Below the pieces are notes generated by a model that saw nothing but the letters and a program-made list of their open reading frames with translations, ran no database searches and was not told where the DNA came from. From an uncultured Roseobacter sp. (GTDB lineage Bacteria > Pseudomonadota > Alphaproteobacteria > Rhodobacterales > Rhodobacteraceae), in contig NZ_CANMDB010000002.1 of assembly GCF_947496515.1 (NCBI RefSeq), forward strand, positions 124,001-188,000: a stretch of DNA of 64,000 nt, written 5' to 3'. A program made the position numbers and the translations under genes. Position 1 is the first letter of the stretch; every line of letters starts with the position of its first letter. Positions 33,698 to 43,271 of this stretch are shown here, one piece after another.

Positions 33698-33823
33698 GGG
33701 CATTGCCCGACCTGGAGGGCGTTTGGTAACATACCCGGTACGCGCATCAGCACCAATCGGACGGACCTTGGTGCCGCGTGCGACCGTTTGAATTAACTTC
33801 CTGCCGGAGGTCGGGCGATGCCC
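33698..33823. repeat. Inverted repeat, 16-bp arms 94 bp apart
   Basis: GGGCATTGCCCGACCT at 33698-33713 pairs with AGGTCGGGCGATGCCC at 33808-33823, with one mismatch. It lies in the 340-bp gap between the DUF484 start (33557) and the transaldolase 3' end (33898). The gap has no gene; the element may be a relic of a small mobile or regulatory structure. Confidence 0.55.
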
Positions 33824-33897
33824 GGTCTACCAACCGGATGGATCGGTAGGGCAGTATGTGCCCGGTGATCCACCCGCTTAGTCCAATTCCTGTGATC

Positions 33898-34551
33898 TCA
33901 GAGGATGTTCTGACCGGTTTTGGCCCAGTCGGACATGAACTGCTCCAGCCCCTTGTCGGTCAGAGGGTGGGTGGCGAGTTTCTTGATCACCTCAGGCGGG
34001 GCGGTGATGACATCCGCGCCGATCAGCGCTGCATCCTGCACGTGGTTGACCGACCGGATGGAGGCGGCGAGGATCTCTGTCTGGAAATCGAAATTGTCGT
34101 AGATGGTGCGGATGTCCTGAATGAGCTCCATCCCGTCCAGATGAATGTCATCGAGCCGCCCGATGAAGGGGCTGATGAAGCTGGCGCCCGCCTTGGCGGC
34201 CAGCAGCGCCTGATTGGCGGAAAAGCAAAGCGTCACATTCACCATCTTGCCCTCGCCCGACAGCACCTTGCAGGCCTTGAGCCCGTCCCACGTAAGGGGC
34301 AGTTTGACGGTGATGTTGGGGGCGATTTCCGCCAGTTTGCGGCCCTCGGCGATCATCGCCTCGGCCTCAAGCGCCACAACCTCGGCGCTGACGGGGCCGT
34401 CGACGATGCCGCAGATCTCTTTGGTGACCTCAAGGATGTTGCGGCCTGACTTCAGGATCAGCGAGGGGTTGGTCGTGACCCCGTCCACCATGCCGAGGTC
34501 GTTGAGGTCGCTGATGGCTTGTGTGTCTGCTGTATCGACAAAGAATTTCAT
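33898..34551 (-). CDS. tal: Transaldolase (MipB/TalC-type)
   Basis: 217 residues from ATG 34551 ([16 protein letters not shown]). Short transaldolase/fructose-6-phosphate aldolase family: [23 protein letters not shown] with the Schiff-base Lys (~87), and SPFIGRLDD. Length (~217) matches the small family, typical for Rhodobacteraceae, where it serves the pentose phosphate route; a true F6P aldolase cannot be excluded. GGAAAGGAC precedes the start. Divergent from priA (118 bp). Confidence 0.92.
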   Translation of the reverse strand: MKFFVDTADTQAISDLNDLGMVDGVTTNPSLILKSGRNILEVTKEICGIVDGPVSAEVVALEAEAMIAEGRKLAEIAPNITVKLPLTWDGLKACKVLSGEGKMVNVTLCFSANQALLAAKAGASFISPFIGRLDDIHLDGMELIQDIRTIYDNFDFQTEILAASIRSVNHVQDAALIGADVITAPPEVIKKLATHPLTDKGLEQFMSDWAKTGQNIL

Positions 34552-34669
34552 CGCGTGGTCCTTTCCGGAGATGGCTGTGAGCGCTAACAACTGTCAGTCT
34601 TGCGCTTGGCTTTAGCGCATGTTCTGCCATGCTTAAACCCTCAAGCATGATATTTCGGGGACCAGCCTG

Positions 34670-36874
34670 GTGAGCGAACCGCAGTTTTTCGATGAAGGAT
34701 GCCTGATTGCGGTGCTGACAACGCAGGCGATGGGGCGCGGGTCGGGGGCGCTGGATTACCGCGCGCCGGAGGGGGGCTGTGCGCTCGGTGCCTTTGTGGA
34801 GGTGCCGCTGGGGCCGCGCAAGCTGGTGGGGGTGGTCTGGGGACCGGGGCAGGGGGATTACGATCTGGCCAAGGTGCGGCCGGTCTACCGGGTGCTGGAC
34901 GCAGCACCCATGCGCGAGGAGCTGCGCAGTTTTCTCGCCCGTGCGGCGGCCTACACGCTCACGCCGCTGCCCGCGATGCTGCGGCTGGCCACGCGCGCGC
35001 CGGGGCTGGGGGATCCGCCCGGCATGCGCAAGATCTACCGGCGGGGGGCGGGTGAGCCCGACAAGATGACCGCCGCAAGGGCCAAGGTGCTGGCGGCACT
35101 GAGCGACTACGGTGATCTGGCGTTCACGCTCAAGGAACTGGCGGAGATGTCGGGGGTTGGCACGTCTGTCGTCAAGGGGCTGGTGGCACAAGGCGCCGTG
35201 CGCGAGGAGGAAAGCCCGCGCGATCTGCCTTATCCGCGGCTTGATCCCGATCTGCCGGGCAAGGCGCTGACCCAGGATCAGGCGGCGGGCGCGGGGCAAC
35301 TGGCGGAGGCCGTAGGCTCGGAGGCCTACGGCACGACATTGCTGCGCGGGGTCACCGGATCGGGCAAGACGGAGGTCTATCTGGAGGCGGTGGCAGCGGC
35401 GCTGCGGTCGGGCCGACAGGCGCTGGTGCTGCTGCCGGAGATCGCGCTGACGGTGGAGTTTCTGACCCGGGTGGAGGCGCGGTTCGGCGCGCGGCCCGCG
35501 GAGTGGCACTCCGGTGCGACGATGACCGAGCGGCGGCGTATCTGGCGCATGGTAGGTGCGGGCGACGTACAGCTGGTGATCGGTGCGCGCTCGGCGCTGT
35601 TTTTGCCGTTTCAGAACCTCGGGCTGATCGTCGTCGATGAGGAGCACGACACCTCCTACAAGCAGGAGGAGGGGGTGCTCTACAACGCGCGCGACATGGC
35701 GGTGCTGCGGGCGTCGATCTGCGGCGCGCAGGTGGTGCTCGCCTCGGCCACGCCGAGCCTGGAGAGCTGGGCCAATGCGCAAGCCGGACGCTACGCGCGG
35801 CTGGAGCTCACGGCGCGGTTCGGACCTGCGGTGATGCCCCAGATGCGGGCCATCGACATGCGCGCCGAAAGCCTGCCGTCCGATCGCTGGATCTCGGGCG
35901 TGCTGCAGCAGGAGGTGACCAAAAGGCTGGAACTGGGCGAGCAATCGCTGCTCTTCATCAACCGGCGCGGCTATGCGCCCATCACGCTCTGTCGGGCCTG
36001 TGGTCATCAGGTGGGCTGCGATCACTGCGACGCGCGGCTGGTGGAGCACCGGTTTCTCAAGCGCCTCGTCTGCCACCAGTGCGGCGAGAGCAAACCCATG
36101 CCGGAGCTGTGCCCCTCCTGCGGGGTCGAGGGGCGGATGGCGGCGGTGGGTCCGGGGGTCGAGCGGCTGGGCGAGGAGGCCACCGCGCTCTTTCCGGAGG
36201 CACGGATCGCCACGCTGAGCTCGGATCTCTATGGCTCGGCACGGGCGCTCAAGGCGCAGATCGAGGAGATCGCCGAGGGGGCGGCGGATGTGATCATCGG
36301 CACACAGCTGGTGGCCAAGGGGCACAACTTTCCCAATCTGACACTGGTCGGTGTGATCGACGCGGATCTCGGGCTGCAAGGATCGGATCTGCGGGCCGCC
36401 GAGCGGACGTTTCAGCTGATGCGTCAGGTGGCTGGGCGCGCGGGCCGGGTCGAGCGCCCGGGCGTGGCGTTGATGCAGACCTACCAGCCCGAGCATCCGG
36501 TGATCCGGGCCATTCTGGCGGGGGATGAGGAAAGGTTCTGGACGGCGGAGGCGCGCGAGCGCGAGGCGGCGGGCGTGCCGCCCTACGGCAGGATGGCGGG
36601 CATTATCCTCAGCGGCGGGGACGTGGGGCAGGTCTTTGATGCTGGCAACCTTCTGGCGCGGCACGACGGGGCCCTGCGGGCCGTGGGCGCGCAGGTTTTC
36701 GGGCCTGCACCTGCGCCTATCGCGCGGGTGCGCGGGCGGCACCGGGTCCGTCTGCTGGTGAAGGCAGAGAAATCAGTGCCGCTGCAATCTGCACTGGCCG
36801 CCTGGGTGGCGCCGCTGCCGCTGAAGGGAGACCTGCGGCTGGCCATCGATATTGATCCGCAGAGCTTTTACTGA
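34670..36874 (+). CDS. priA: Primosomal replication restart helicase PriA
   Basis: 734 residues, GTG start at 34670. The N-terminal DNA-binding domain (~1-200) leads to a helicase core with Walker A GVTGSGKTEVY, DEEH box VVDEEHDTSYKQ and the SATPSLESW motif. Between the two RecA lobes sit the zinc-binding cysteines (CRACGHQVGCDHC, CHQCG, CPSCG), diagnostic of PriA. It recognises stalled forks and reloads DnaB. Length is normal (~730). Likely monocistronic. Confidence 0.95.
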   Translation: MSEPQFFDEGCLIAVLTTQAMGRGSGALDYRAPEGGCALGAFVEVPLGPRKLVGVVWGPGQGDYDLAKVRPVYRVLDAAPMREELRSFLARAAAYTLTPLPAMLRLATRAPGLGDPPGMRKIYRRGAGEPDKMTAARAKVLAALSDYGDLAFTLKELAEMSGVGTSVVKGLVAQGAVREEESPRDLPYPRLDPDLPGKALTQDQAAGAGQLAEAVGSEAYGTTLLRGVTGSGKTEVYLEAVAAALRSGRQALVLLPEIALTVEFLTRVEARFGARPAEWHSGATMTERRRIWRMVGAGDVQLVIGARSALFLPFQNLGLIVVDEEHDTSYKQEEGVLYNARDMAVLRASICGAQVVLASATPSLESWANAQAGRYARLELTARFGPAVMPQMRAIDMRAESLPSDRWISGVLQQEVTKRLELGEQSLLFINRRGYAPITLCRACGHQVGCDHCDARLVEHRFLKRLVCHQCGESKPMPELCPSCGVEGRMAAVGPGVERLGEEATALFPEARIATLSSDLYGSARALKAQIEEIAEGAADVIIGTQLVAKGHNFPNLTLVGVIDADLGLQGSDLRAAERTFQLMRQVAGRAGRVERPGVALMQTYQPEHPVIRAILAGDEERFWTAEAREREAAGVPPYGRMAGIILSGGDVGQVFDAGNLLARHDGALRAVGAQVFGPAPAPIARVRGRHRVRLLVKAEKSVPLQSALAAWVAPLPLKGDLRLAIDIDPQSFY

Positions 36875-37238
36875 GGCGGCCTCCAGGGGTCGGGAAGCAA
36901 GGTCCGGCAGTTGATCGTGAGGCTATGTCGCGTGGATCAAAGGCCGACTGGATCTCCACCGCGGAGCTATGCACCGAAAGGCCGGTTCACGGCGCAGGTG
37001 CTTTGGACGCGCGCCGCTGGCCTGGTGGCACCACGCGAGGCGGGACCTGCCGGCCTTTGGAAACCCCGGATGTTGGGGCGCCGGAATATGCGACATCCCG
37101 GGCCGGGCCTGCGCAGTTCCATCCATCTTAATTCGTGATTATTGATATGATAAACATTCGTTTTACTAATATATGGAGTGTCCTTATCTCAGGGTCATCG
37201 CGGATCTTCCGCAGCATCACCCAGAGAAAGGAATGACA
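36875..37238 (+). other. Intergenic region with AT-rich promoter patch
   Basis: About 360 bases after priA. The left 250 bases are GC-rich with no gene. The patch at 37130-37175 is markedly AT-rich and carries the promoter annotated separately. No terminator for priA was recognised. Confidence 0.5.
37142..37170 (+). promoter_or_regulatory. Candidate sigma-70 promoter for the small membrane protein
   Basis: TTGATA (37142-37147), 17-bp spacer, ACTAAT (37165-37170): five and four of six consensus matches, in an AT-rich patch. It would give a leader of about 60 bases before ATG 37239. It is the only promoter-like pair in the priA-MFS gap. Confidence 0.45.
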
Positions 37239-37439
37239 ATGTCTGTTTCCCAAAAAATGACCGCTGCTCAGCTTTGGGCTCTCGAACCTGCGGTCTCGCC
37301 CTTCTCTGCCCGCGGCGCGCTGCTCGTCGGCGCGGTGGTGGCCGGGATCTTGGTCAGCCTGGCATACGGCACGACGCCGGTGACGCAAGGCGAAGACTGG
37401 CACGGCAATGTCGCCGTCTCCACCAGCCTCGCGCGGTAA
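37239..37439 (+). CDS. Small membrane protein of unknown function
   Basis: 66 residues from ATG 37239; ATG 37233 is two codons upstream. GAAAGGA lies 7-8 bases before the chosen start, a good ribosome site. One transmembrane segment (about 25-45, ARGALLVGAVVAGILVSLAYG) with a polar N-terminus and a short C-terminal tail (GEDWHGNVAVSTSLAR). Strong translational signals and a promoter-like upstream argue for a real gene. No family recognised. Confidence 0.6.
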   Translation: MSVSQKMTAAQLWALEPAVSPFSARGALLVGAVVAGILVSLAYGTTPVTQGEDWHGNVAVSTSLAR

Positions 37440-37446
37440 AACCCGG

Positions 37447-37471
37447 GACGAGGCGGTAAAATCGCCTCGTC
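37447..37471 (+). other. Perfect hairpin after the small membrane protein gene
   Basis: GACGAGGCG-gtaaaat-CGCCTCGTC: a 9-bp perfect stem, beginning 7 bp after the stop codon, with further CGGG/CCCG pairing outside. There is no T-tract on the plus strand, so it is not a canonical terminator; it may stop or attenuate transcription, or stabilise the 3' end, before the MFS gene at 37502. Confidence 0.6.
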
Positions 37472-37501
37472 AAACCCGCGCCAAGGTCCTATGCAACGGG
37501 A

Positions 37502-38734
37502 ATGGCGCGTTTCATCACACTAGCTGAGGGCGAACAATTGCCGCTCTGGCGCAGGCCGGTGGCGCTGCTTTTCGTCATGGCGCTGGCGATGCCGCTGGCC
37601 TTCCATACCTGGTCGGCACTGCTGAACAACTTTGTCATTGAGGCGGCCAGCTTTGACGGCCGGGACATCGGGCTTTTGCACACGGTGCGCGAGATCCCGG
37701 GGTTTCTGGCCGTGGGTGTCATCGCCATCATCCTGATCGTGCGCGAGCAGGTGCTGGCGCTGGTGTCGCTGATCCTGCTGGGGGTCGCCACGGCGCTGAC
37801 GGCCAAGTTCCCGTCCATGGCGGGGATCCTAACGCTCACGATGCTCAGCTCCATCGGGTTTCACTATTACGAGACGGTCAACCAGTCGCTGCAGCTGCAA
37901 TGGCTGAAGAAGGACGAAGCGCCGCAGATGCTGGGCTGGTTGCTGGCCGCGGGCTCCGGCGCGACGCTGGTCGCCTATCTGGCGATCATGATGTTGTGGG
38001 AGCCGTTGGGCCTGAGTTTCGACATCGTCTATCTGGTGGGCGGTGGCGCGACGGTGCTGATCGCGGCGGCGGCGATGGTGCTCTACCCGCAGTTCGAGGC
38101 GCCCGACCCGCAGATCAAGCGGATGGTACTGCGCCGCCGCTACTGGCTGTATTACGCGCTGCAGTTCATGTCGGGCGCGCGGCGGCAGATTTTCGTGGTC
38201 TTTGCCGGTTTCATGATGGTGGAGAAATTCGGCTATCAGGTGCATGAGATCACGTGGCTTTACACGATCAATCTGGTGATCAACATCGCGGTGGCGCCGC
38301 TCTTGGGCCGGGCCGTGGGGCATTTTGGCGAGCGCAAGGCGCTGGCCTTCGAATACGTGGGTCTGATCGGGGTGTTCCTGTGCTACAGCGGCGTCTACCT
38401 GCTGGGCTGGGGGGTGCTGATCGCCGCGGTGCTCTACGTGATTGATCACATCTTTTTCGGGCTGGCGCTGGCCTTGAAGACCTATTTCCAGAAGATCGCG
38501 GACCCCGGTGATATCGCGCCCACTGCGGCGGTGGCCTTTACGATCAACCATATCGCGGCGGTGTTTCTGCCGTTCCCGCTGGGGCTGTTGTGGCTGGTCT
38601 CGCCCGCGGCGGTCTTTGTGCTGGCGGCGGCCATGGCGGCGGTGTCGCTGATCCTCGCGATGATGATCCCGCGGCATCCCCAGAAGGGGCGCGAGACGAT
38701 CTTTGCCGGGCCTGTGGCCGCCGCGGCGGAATAA
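37502..38734 (+). CDS. MFS transporter
   Basis: 410 residues with about twelve hydrophobic segments in two halves separated by a loop near 190-210 (FEAPDPQIKRMVLRRRYWL). Features such as ALLNNFVIEAASFDGRDIGLLHTVREIPG at the start and GRAVGHFGERKAL in the second half (the MFS loop signature) support an MFS permease. No substrate can be assigned; no regulator or enzyme lies next to it. It is separated from prmA by 64 bp. Confidence 0.88.
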   Translation: MARFITLAEGEQLPLWRRPVALLFVMALAMPLAFHTWSALLNNFVIEAASFDGRDIGLLHTVREIPGFLAVGVIAIILIVREQVLALVSLILLGVATALTAKFPSMAGILTLTMLSSIGFHYYETVNQSLQLQWLKKDEAPQMLGWLLAAGSGATLVAYLAIMMLWEPLGLSFDIVYLVGGGATVLIAAAAMVLYPQFEAPDPQIKRMVLRRRYWLYYALQFMSGARRQIFVVFAGFMMVEKFGYQVHEITWLYTINLVINIAVAPLLGRAVGHFGERKALAFEYVGLIGVFLCYSGVYLLGWGVLIAAVLYVIDHIFFGLALALKTYFQKIADPGDIAPTAAVAFTINHIAAVFLPFPLGLLWLVSPAAVFVLAAAMAAVSLILAMMIPRHPQKGRETIFAGPVAAAAE

Positions 38735-38798
38735 CCGGTCGCTTGACGTTTCTGTGGGGCGGGCCTAGGCGGAGCGGGATTCAGGCCGGAGATCTTTC

Positions 38799-39665
38799 AT
38801 GACGACTTTCACTGCGCTGACCACCTTGCAGGGCAAGGCCGCAGCCGAAGCCCTTGGGGACGCGATGGAGGCCTTGCAGCCCGAGCCAACGGGTGTGGGC
38901 GTTTTCGAGATGGAGGACGGATCGGGCCTGTGGGAAGTGGGCGGCTATTTCACCGCTGCCCCCGATGACACCGGGCTCGCGCTGCTGGCGGCGGCCTGGG
39001 GGGCGAAGCCTTTCGTGGTGTCCGAACTGCCGGAGACTGACTGGGTCGCGCATGTGCGGCGCGAGCTTGCGCCGGTGGCGGCGGGGCGGTTTTTCGTCTA
39101 CGGCAGCCATGATGCGGAGAAGGTGCCGGAGGGGGTGGAGCCCCTGCTGATCGAGGCGGCGATGGCCTTTGGTACCGGGCATCACGGCACCACGCTGGGT
39201 TGTTTGCGGGCCTTTGACCGGCTGCTCGACCAGGGTGTCGCGGGCGGCGCGGTGGCCGACATTGGCTGTGGAACGGCGGTGCTGGCCATGGCGGCGGCGC
39301 GGGTCTGGCCGGGCACGGTGCTGGCCAGCGATATTGACGCTGTCGCTGTCGAGGTAGCCGAGAGCAATGTGGTGGCCAACGGGCTGGCGGGCCGGGTCAC
39401 CTGCGTGGAGGCGGCGGGCTTTGATCACCCTCAACTGGCGGCGGCGGCACCGTTCGATCTGATCTTTGCCAATATCCTCAAAGGGCCGCTGATGGCGCTG
39501 GCCCCGGATATTGCCGCGCATCTGGCGCCCGGTGGCTGCGTGATCCTGTCGGGTCTGCTCAATGAGCAGGCAGATGAGGTGATCGGTGCTTATGGGCAGG
39601 CGGGGCTCGCGCTGCGGCACCGGGACGAGATCGGCGACTGGAGCACCCTGACGCTCGGCCGCTGA
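38799..39665 (+). CDS. prmA: Ribosomal protein L11 methyltransferase
   Basis: 288 residues. AdoMet motif I is VADIGCGTAVLAMAAA, acidic post-I SDIDAVAVEVAESN, motif IV FANILKGPLMALAP, and the PrmA-specific FGTGHHGTTLGCL. The family trimethylates L11 at the N-terminus and lysines. The N-terminal domain (~1-100) is the L11-binding part, shorter than in E. coli but usual for Rhodobacterales. Followed by a terminator at 39702-39740. Confidence 0.93.
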   Translation: MTTFTALTTLQGKAAAEALGDAMEALQPEPTGVGVFEMEDGSGLWEVGGYFTAAPDDTGLALLAAAWGAKPFVVSELPETDWVAHVRRELAPVAAGRFFVYGSHDAEKVPEGVEPLLIEAAMAFGTGHHGTTLGCLRAFDRLLDQGVAGGAVADIGCGTAVLAMAAARVWPGTVLASDIDAVAVEVAESNVVANGLAGRVTCVEAAGFDHPQLAAAAPFDLIFANILKGPLMALAPDIAAHLAPGGCVILSGLLNEQADEVIGAYGQAGLALRHRDEIGDWSTLTLGR

Positions 39666-39701
39666 GGCGCGACGTGTCTTGCGGACCACGGGATCCGCAT
39701 G

Positions 39702-39740
39702 AAAAAGCCGCTGCCGTCCGAATGGACAGCCGCGGCTTTT
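39702..39740. terminator. Bidirectional terminator between prmA and DUF1127 gene
   Basis: AAAAGCCGCTG...CCGCGGCTTTT with a secondary pairing GTCC/GGAC around loop GAAT. A-rich 5' arm and T-rich 3' arm make it usable in both directions: for prmA (plus) and the DUF1127 gene (minus), whose stops lie 36 and 22 bp away. Confidence 0.82.
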
Positions 39741-39762
39741 GGCATCAGGGAGCGCTTTGGTT

Positions 39763-39972
39763 TCAGCGGCGCATTTTGCCGGCTGCGACAAGCTCGATAT
39801 CGCCGCGTACCAGACCGATGTCTTCAAGCTCACGGTCGGTCAGGCTGTCCAGTGCGGAGCGGGTCGCGCGTGCGGCGTTCCAGGAGATGACGGAGGCCAT
39901 CAGCCTGGCGAAGAAGGGGGCGACAACGGGAGCGCTGTCATAGGTTGGGCGGGTTGTATCAAAAGCGGCCAT
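39763..39972 (-). CDS. DUF1127 family small protein
   Basis: 69 residues from ATG 39972 (MAAFDTTRPTYDS), with AAGGA 6-7 bases upstream; the longer frame to 40068 is not needed. The C-terminal half has RATRSALDSLTDRELEDIGLVRGDIEL, the Arg/Leu-rich DUF1127 signature. Members are short basic proteins, some involved in phosphate, phospholipid or RNA-linked regulation in alphaproteobacteria. No partner genes nearby. Confidence 0.85.
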   Translation of the reverse strand: MAAFDTTRPTYDSAPVVAPFFARLMASVISWNAARATRSALDSLTDRELEDIGLVRGDIELVAAGKMRR

Positions 39973-40289
39973 TGGTATTTCCTTGTCTAAAGCTGGGCCG
40001 ATTGGCCCGTCGGGGTATGACCGGGAGATAGGGTCTGCCCGATTTTTCAGCAAGATGTGAAAGTGCATGGTCGATATGCGTTTTTTGCATAGGTGGAGAT
40101 AGGGTTAACCAATTGTAAATGAAACGAAAAAATGACGCCGGGGAATGTCGAAAATGTACCTTGAGGGGGCGTTTTTGTCCCTTGACGCCGCGCAGGGGCG
40201 GGCGGGGTCGGTCCTATGGAAGCGCTTGGCGAATGTTCGCCTTTCGTGCTAATGCACAGAAAAAGAGTAAAACTGTCGAGGCATGGCTC
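39973..40289. other. Divergent promoter region DUF1127/ruvC
   Basis: About 320 bases. It holds the leader and promoter of the DUF1127 gene (minus) and the promoter of ruvC (plus). A GGTTAACCAATTG stretch near 40106-40118 resembles a CtrA half site (TTAACC) and a palindrome GGTTAACC, which may be a regulatory site. No further gene was found. Confidence 0.45.
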
Positions 40290-40796
40290 ATGGGACGCAT
40301 CATCGGGATTGACCCGGGGCTACGGAACCTCGGATGGGGCGTCATTGACGTCGCGGGGAGCAGGATCACGCATGTGGCGAACGGGATCTGTCAGTCCAGT
40401 GGGCCGGATCTGGCGGCGCGGCTGCTGTCGCTGTTCCAGCAGTTGCAAACGGTGGTCAGCACCCATGCGCCCGGTTCGGCGGCGATCGAGCAGACCTTTG
40501 TGAACAAGGACGGGGCTGGCACGCTGAAGCTGGGTCAGGCGCGGGGCGTGGCGATGCTGGTGCCTGCGCAGGCGGGGTTGCCGGTGGGGGAATATGCGCC
40601 CAACAAGGTCAAGAAGGCCGTGGTCGGTGTGGGACATGCGGACAAGCGGCAGGTGTTGCACATGGTGCAGTTGCAATTGCCCGGAGCGGTGATCGCGGGA
40701 CCCGATGCGGCGGACGCGCTGGCCATCGCCATTTGCCACGCGCATTATTCCGGGGCGAGCGGGCTGGGGGCTGCGATTGCGCGGGCGGGCGCATGA
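40290..40796 (+). CDS. ruvC: Crossover junction endodeoxyribonuclease RuvC
   Basis: 168 residues from ATG 40290 ([17 protein letters not shown]). RNase-H-like fold with catalytic acidic residues in GIDPG (Asp7), [20 protein letters not shown] (Glu) and [16 protein letters not shown] (Asp pair). It cuts Holliday junctions presented by RuvAB. GAGG lies about 8 bases upstream. It is separated from ruvA by 100 bp, so it may have its own message as well as a shared one. Length is normal. Confidence 0.94.
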   Translation: MGRIIGIDPGLRNLGWGVIDVAGSRITHVANGICQSSGPDLAARLLSLFQQLQTVVSTHAPGSAAIEQTFVNKDGAGTLKLGQARGVAMLVPAQAGLPVGEYAPNKVKKAVVGVGHADKRQVLHMVQLQLPGAVIAGPDAADALAIAICHAHYSGASGLGAAIARAGA

Positions 40797-40896
40797 TGGT
40801 GGGCGGCTGTCGGCACCGGCGGATGGCGCAGAGAGCCACCGCGGGTAGATCTGCGACGTGCGGGCGCCTGTCTGTGGCGATGAGGAGAGAGGACGC

Positions 40897-41565
40897 ATGA
40901 TCGGCAAGATCACAGGACGGATCGACTACCGCGGCCCGGATCATGTGCTGGTGGACGTGCGCGGGGTCGGCTATCTGGTCTATTGCTCGGATCGTACGCT
41001 GGCGAGCCTGCCCGGGGTGGGCGAGGCGGTGGCGCTCTTTACGGATCTGGTGGTGCGGGAGGATCTGCTGCAGCTTTTCGGGTTTACGACACTGGTCGAG
41101 AAGGAGTGGCACCGGTTGCTGACCTCTGTGCAGGGGGTGGGTGCCAAGGCGTCGCTGGCCATTCTGGGCACGCTGGGTCCCGAGGGCGTCGGTCGGGCGA
41201 TTGCGCTTGGCGACTGGAATGCGGTGAAGGCGGCCAAGGGCGTGGGGCCCAAGATCGCGCAGCGGGTGGTATTGGATCTGAAAGACAAGGCGCCGGGTGT
41301 CATGGCCATGGGCGCCATGGGGGGCACGGTCGCGCAGGTGGCGGGGGAGGCTGTGGCAGAGGTCATCGAGACCCCTGCCACAGCGGCCCCTGCGGTGCAG
41401 GGGCGGGCCTCCGCTCAGGCCGATGCGCTGTCGGCGCTGGCCAATCTGGGCTACGGGCCGGGTGACGCGGCGGGGGCAGTGGCGCAAGCCGCGGGCGAGG
41501 ATCCGCAGGCCGAGGCCCCCGCCCTGATCCGCGCTGCGCTGAAGCTGCTGGCGCCCAAGGGCTGA
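40897..41565 (+). CDS. ruvA: Holliday junction branch migration protein RuvA
   Basis: 222 residues from ATG 40897 ([13 protein letters not shown]), preceded by GAGAGAGGA. The OB domain holds [13 protein letters not shown]; two helix-hairpin-helix motifs follow ([18 protein letters not shown] and [19 protein letters not shown]). The C-terminal domain III ([12 protein letters not shown]...) contacts RuvB. The linker (~145-170) is Ala/Val/Glu-rich. 19 bp separate it from ruvB. Confidence 0.95.
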   Translation: MIGKITGRIDYRGPDHVLVDVRGVGYLVYCSDRTLASLPGVGEAVALFTDLVVREDLLQLFGFTTLVEKEWHRLLTSVQGVGAKASLAILGTLGPEGVGRAIALGDWNAVKAAKGVGPKIAQRVVLDLKDKAPGVMAMGAMGGTVAQVAGEAVAEVIETPATAAPAVQGRASAQADALSALANLGYGPGDAAGAVAQAAGEDPQAEAPALIRAALKLLAPKG

Positions 41566-41584
41566 GGGAGGCGATGAGAGCCCC

Positions 41585-42604
41585 ATGAGTGACATCGACC
41601 CCACCGTGCGGCCAGAACCCTTACCGGAGGATGTGGACCGCGCGCTGCGGCCCCAGACACTGGCCGATTTCGTGGGCCAGGCGGAGGCACGTGCGAATTT
41701 GCGGGTGTTCATCGAGTCCGCCCGGCGGCGGGGCGAGGCGATGGATCATACGCTGTTTCACGGCCCCCCTGGCCTGGGCAAGACGACGCTGGCGCAGATC
41801 ATGGCGCGCGAGTTGGGCGTGGGGTTTCGCATGACCTCTGGCCCGGTGCTGGCCAAGGCGGGCGATCTGGCGGCGATCCTGACCAATCTGGAGGCACGCG
41901 ATGTGCTGTTTATCGACGAGATCCACCGGCTGAACCCGGTGGTGGAGGAGGTCCTCTATCCGGCGCTGGAGGATTTCGAGCTGGATCTGGTGATCGGCGA
42001 GGGGCCTGCCGCGCGCACGGTGCGGATCGAGTTGCAGCCTTTCACGCTGGTGGGGGCGACGACGCGCATGGGGTTGCTGACCACGCCCTTGCGGGATCGC
42101 TTTGGCATTCCCACGCGGTTGCAGTTCTACACCGAGGATGAGCTCTTTGTGATTGTGGAGCGGAATGCACGGCGGCTGGGCGCGCCTGCGGATGAAGGGG
42201 GCGCGCGGGAGATTGCGCGGCGGTCGCGCGGGACGCCGCGGATCGCCGGTCGGCTCTTGCGTCGGGTGGTGGATTTCGCGGTCGTGGACGGGGATGGCAC
42301 GGTCACGCGGGATCTTGCGGATATGGCGCTGACCCGGCTGGGGGTGGATCATCTGGGGCTGGACGGGGCGGACCGGCGGTATCTGTCGCTGATGGCGGAG
42401 CACTACGGTGGCGGGCCGGTGGGCATCGAGACGCTGAGTGCGGCCCTGTCGGAAAGCCGCGATACGCTTGAGGAGGTGATCGAGCCCTTCTTGTTGCAAA
42501 AGGGGCTGATCCAGCGGACGCCGCGGGGACGTCTGTTGGCGCGACATGGCTGGTCGCATCTGGGGCTGGAGGCGCCCCGGGGGCAGACGGATTTGTTTGA
42601 GTGA
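41585..42604 (+). CDS. ruvB: Holliday junction branch migration helicase RuvB
   Basis: 339 residues. AAA+ ATPase: Walker [14 protein letters not shown], Walker [13 protein letters not shown], arginine finger region in [12 protein letters not shown], and a C-terminal winged helix ending [17 protein letters not shown]. The motor of branch migration in the RuvABC complex. The start ATG 41585 is 19 bp after ruvA. Length is normal (335-345). Confidence 0.96.
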   Translation: MSDIDPTVRPEPLPEDVDRALRPQTLADFVGQAEARANLRVFIESARRRGEAMDHTLFHGPPGLGKTTLAQIMARELGVGFRMTSGPVLAKAGDLAAILTNLEARDVLFIDEIHRLNPVVEEVLYPALEDFELDLVIGEGPAARTVRIELQPFTLVGATTRMGLLTTPLRDRFGIPTRLQFYTEDELFVIVERNARRLGAPADEGGAREIARRSRGTPRIAGRLLRRVVDFAVVDGDGTVTRDLADMALTRLGVDHLGLDGADRRYLSLMAEHYGGGPVGIETLSAALSESRDTLEEVIEPFLLQKGLIQRTPRGRLLARHGWSHLGLEAPRGQTDLFE

Positions 42605-42641
42605 TGGGGCGGGAGCCTCCGGCGGGAGTTTATATGGCAAG

Positions 42642-43271
42642 ATGACAGGGGACGCATCGCAGATTGAGGCGCTGTTCACGCGGCAGGATGGGACGTTTTT
42701 GTTTGCGCGGTGGGGCAGGCCGATCGCACCCGTGGTCTTTGGTGTGACGGATGAAACGCTGGCGGTCGTCAAGGGCGCGCTGGAGGCGGTCGTGGTGTTG
42801 GCGGGCCATGAGATGGCCGAGACCGATCCGGAGCTGGGCAGCAACCTGATGGTGTTTTTCTTTGAGCAGTGGGATGAGTTGCCCCAGGTGCCCGGGCTGG
42901 ATCGGTTGATCCTTGGGTTGGCGCCTTTGGTGGAGACGTTGAAGGCGGCGGAGGCGAACCAGTACCGGGTGTTTCATTTCGATGAAACCGGTGCCATCAA
43001 GGCATGTTTCGTGTTTCTGAGTATGGATGCTCAGCTGGCGGCGGTGCCCGCCGAGACGCTGGCCTTGAGCCAGATCGTGCAATCGGTGCTTTTGTGGTCG
43101 GACGGGGCGTTTCGCGAGCGGTCTCCGCTGGCGGTGGTGGGAGAGCGGACGATCCTGCGGCCCGAGATCGCGGCACTGGTGCGGGCGGCTTATGATCCGG
43201 TGATGCCCGCGGTTGCCACGGATGCGAGCCATGCCTTGCGGCTGGCGGCACGGGTGGGGCGGATGCAGTGA
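42642..43271 (+). CDS. Conserved hypothetical protein between ruvB and YbgC
   Basis: 209 residues from ATG 42642 (MTGDASQIEALFTRQDG). Family not recognised. No signal peptide or transmembrane segment. It has an opening FTRQDGTFLFARWGRPIAPVV, an internal NLMVFFFEQWDELPQVPGLDRL and a late LRPEIAALVRAAYDPVMP. Its stop overlaps the GTG start of the NTF2-like gene (GTGA), and it lies 37 bp after ruvB, so it belongs to the ruv-tol cluster. Function unknown; a DNA-repair or envelope accessory role is only positional. Confidence 0.78.
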   Translation: MTGDASQIEALFTRQDGTFLFARWGRPIAPVVFGVTDETLAVVKGALEAVVVLAGHEMAETDPELGSNLMVFFFEQWDELPQVPGLDRLILGLAPLVETLKAAEANQYRVFHFDETGAIKACFVFLSMDAQLAAVPAETLALSQIVQSVLLWSDGAFRERSPLAVVGERTILRPEIAALVRAAYDPVMPAVATDASHALRLAARVGRMQ

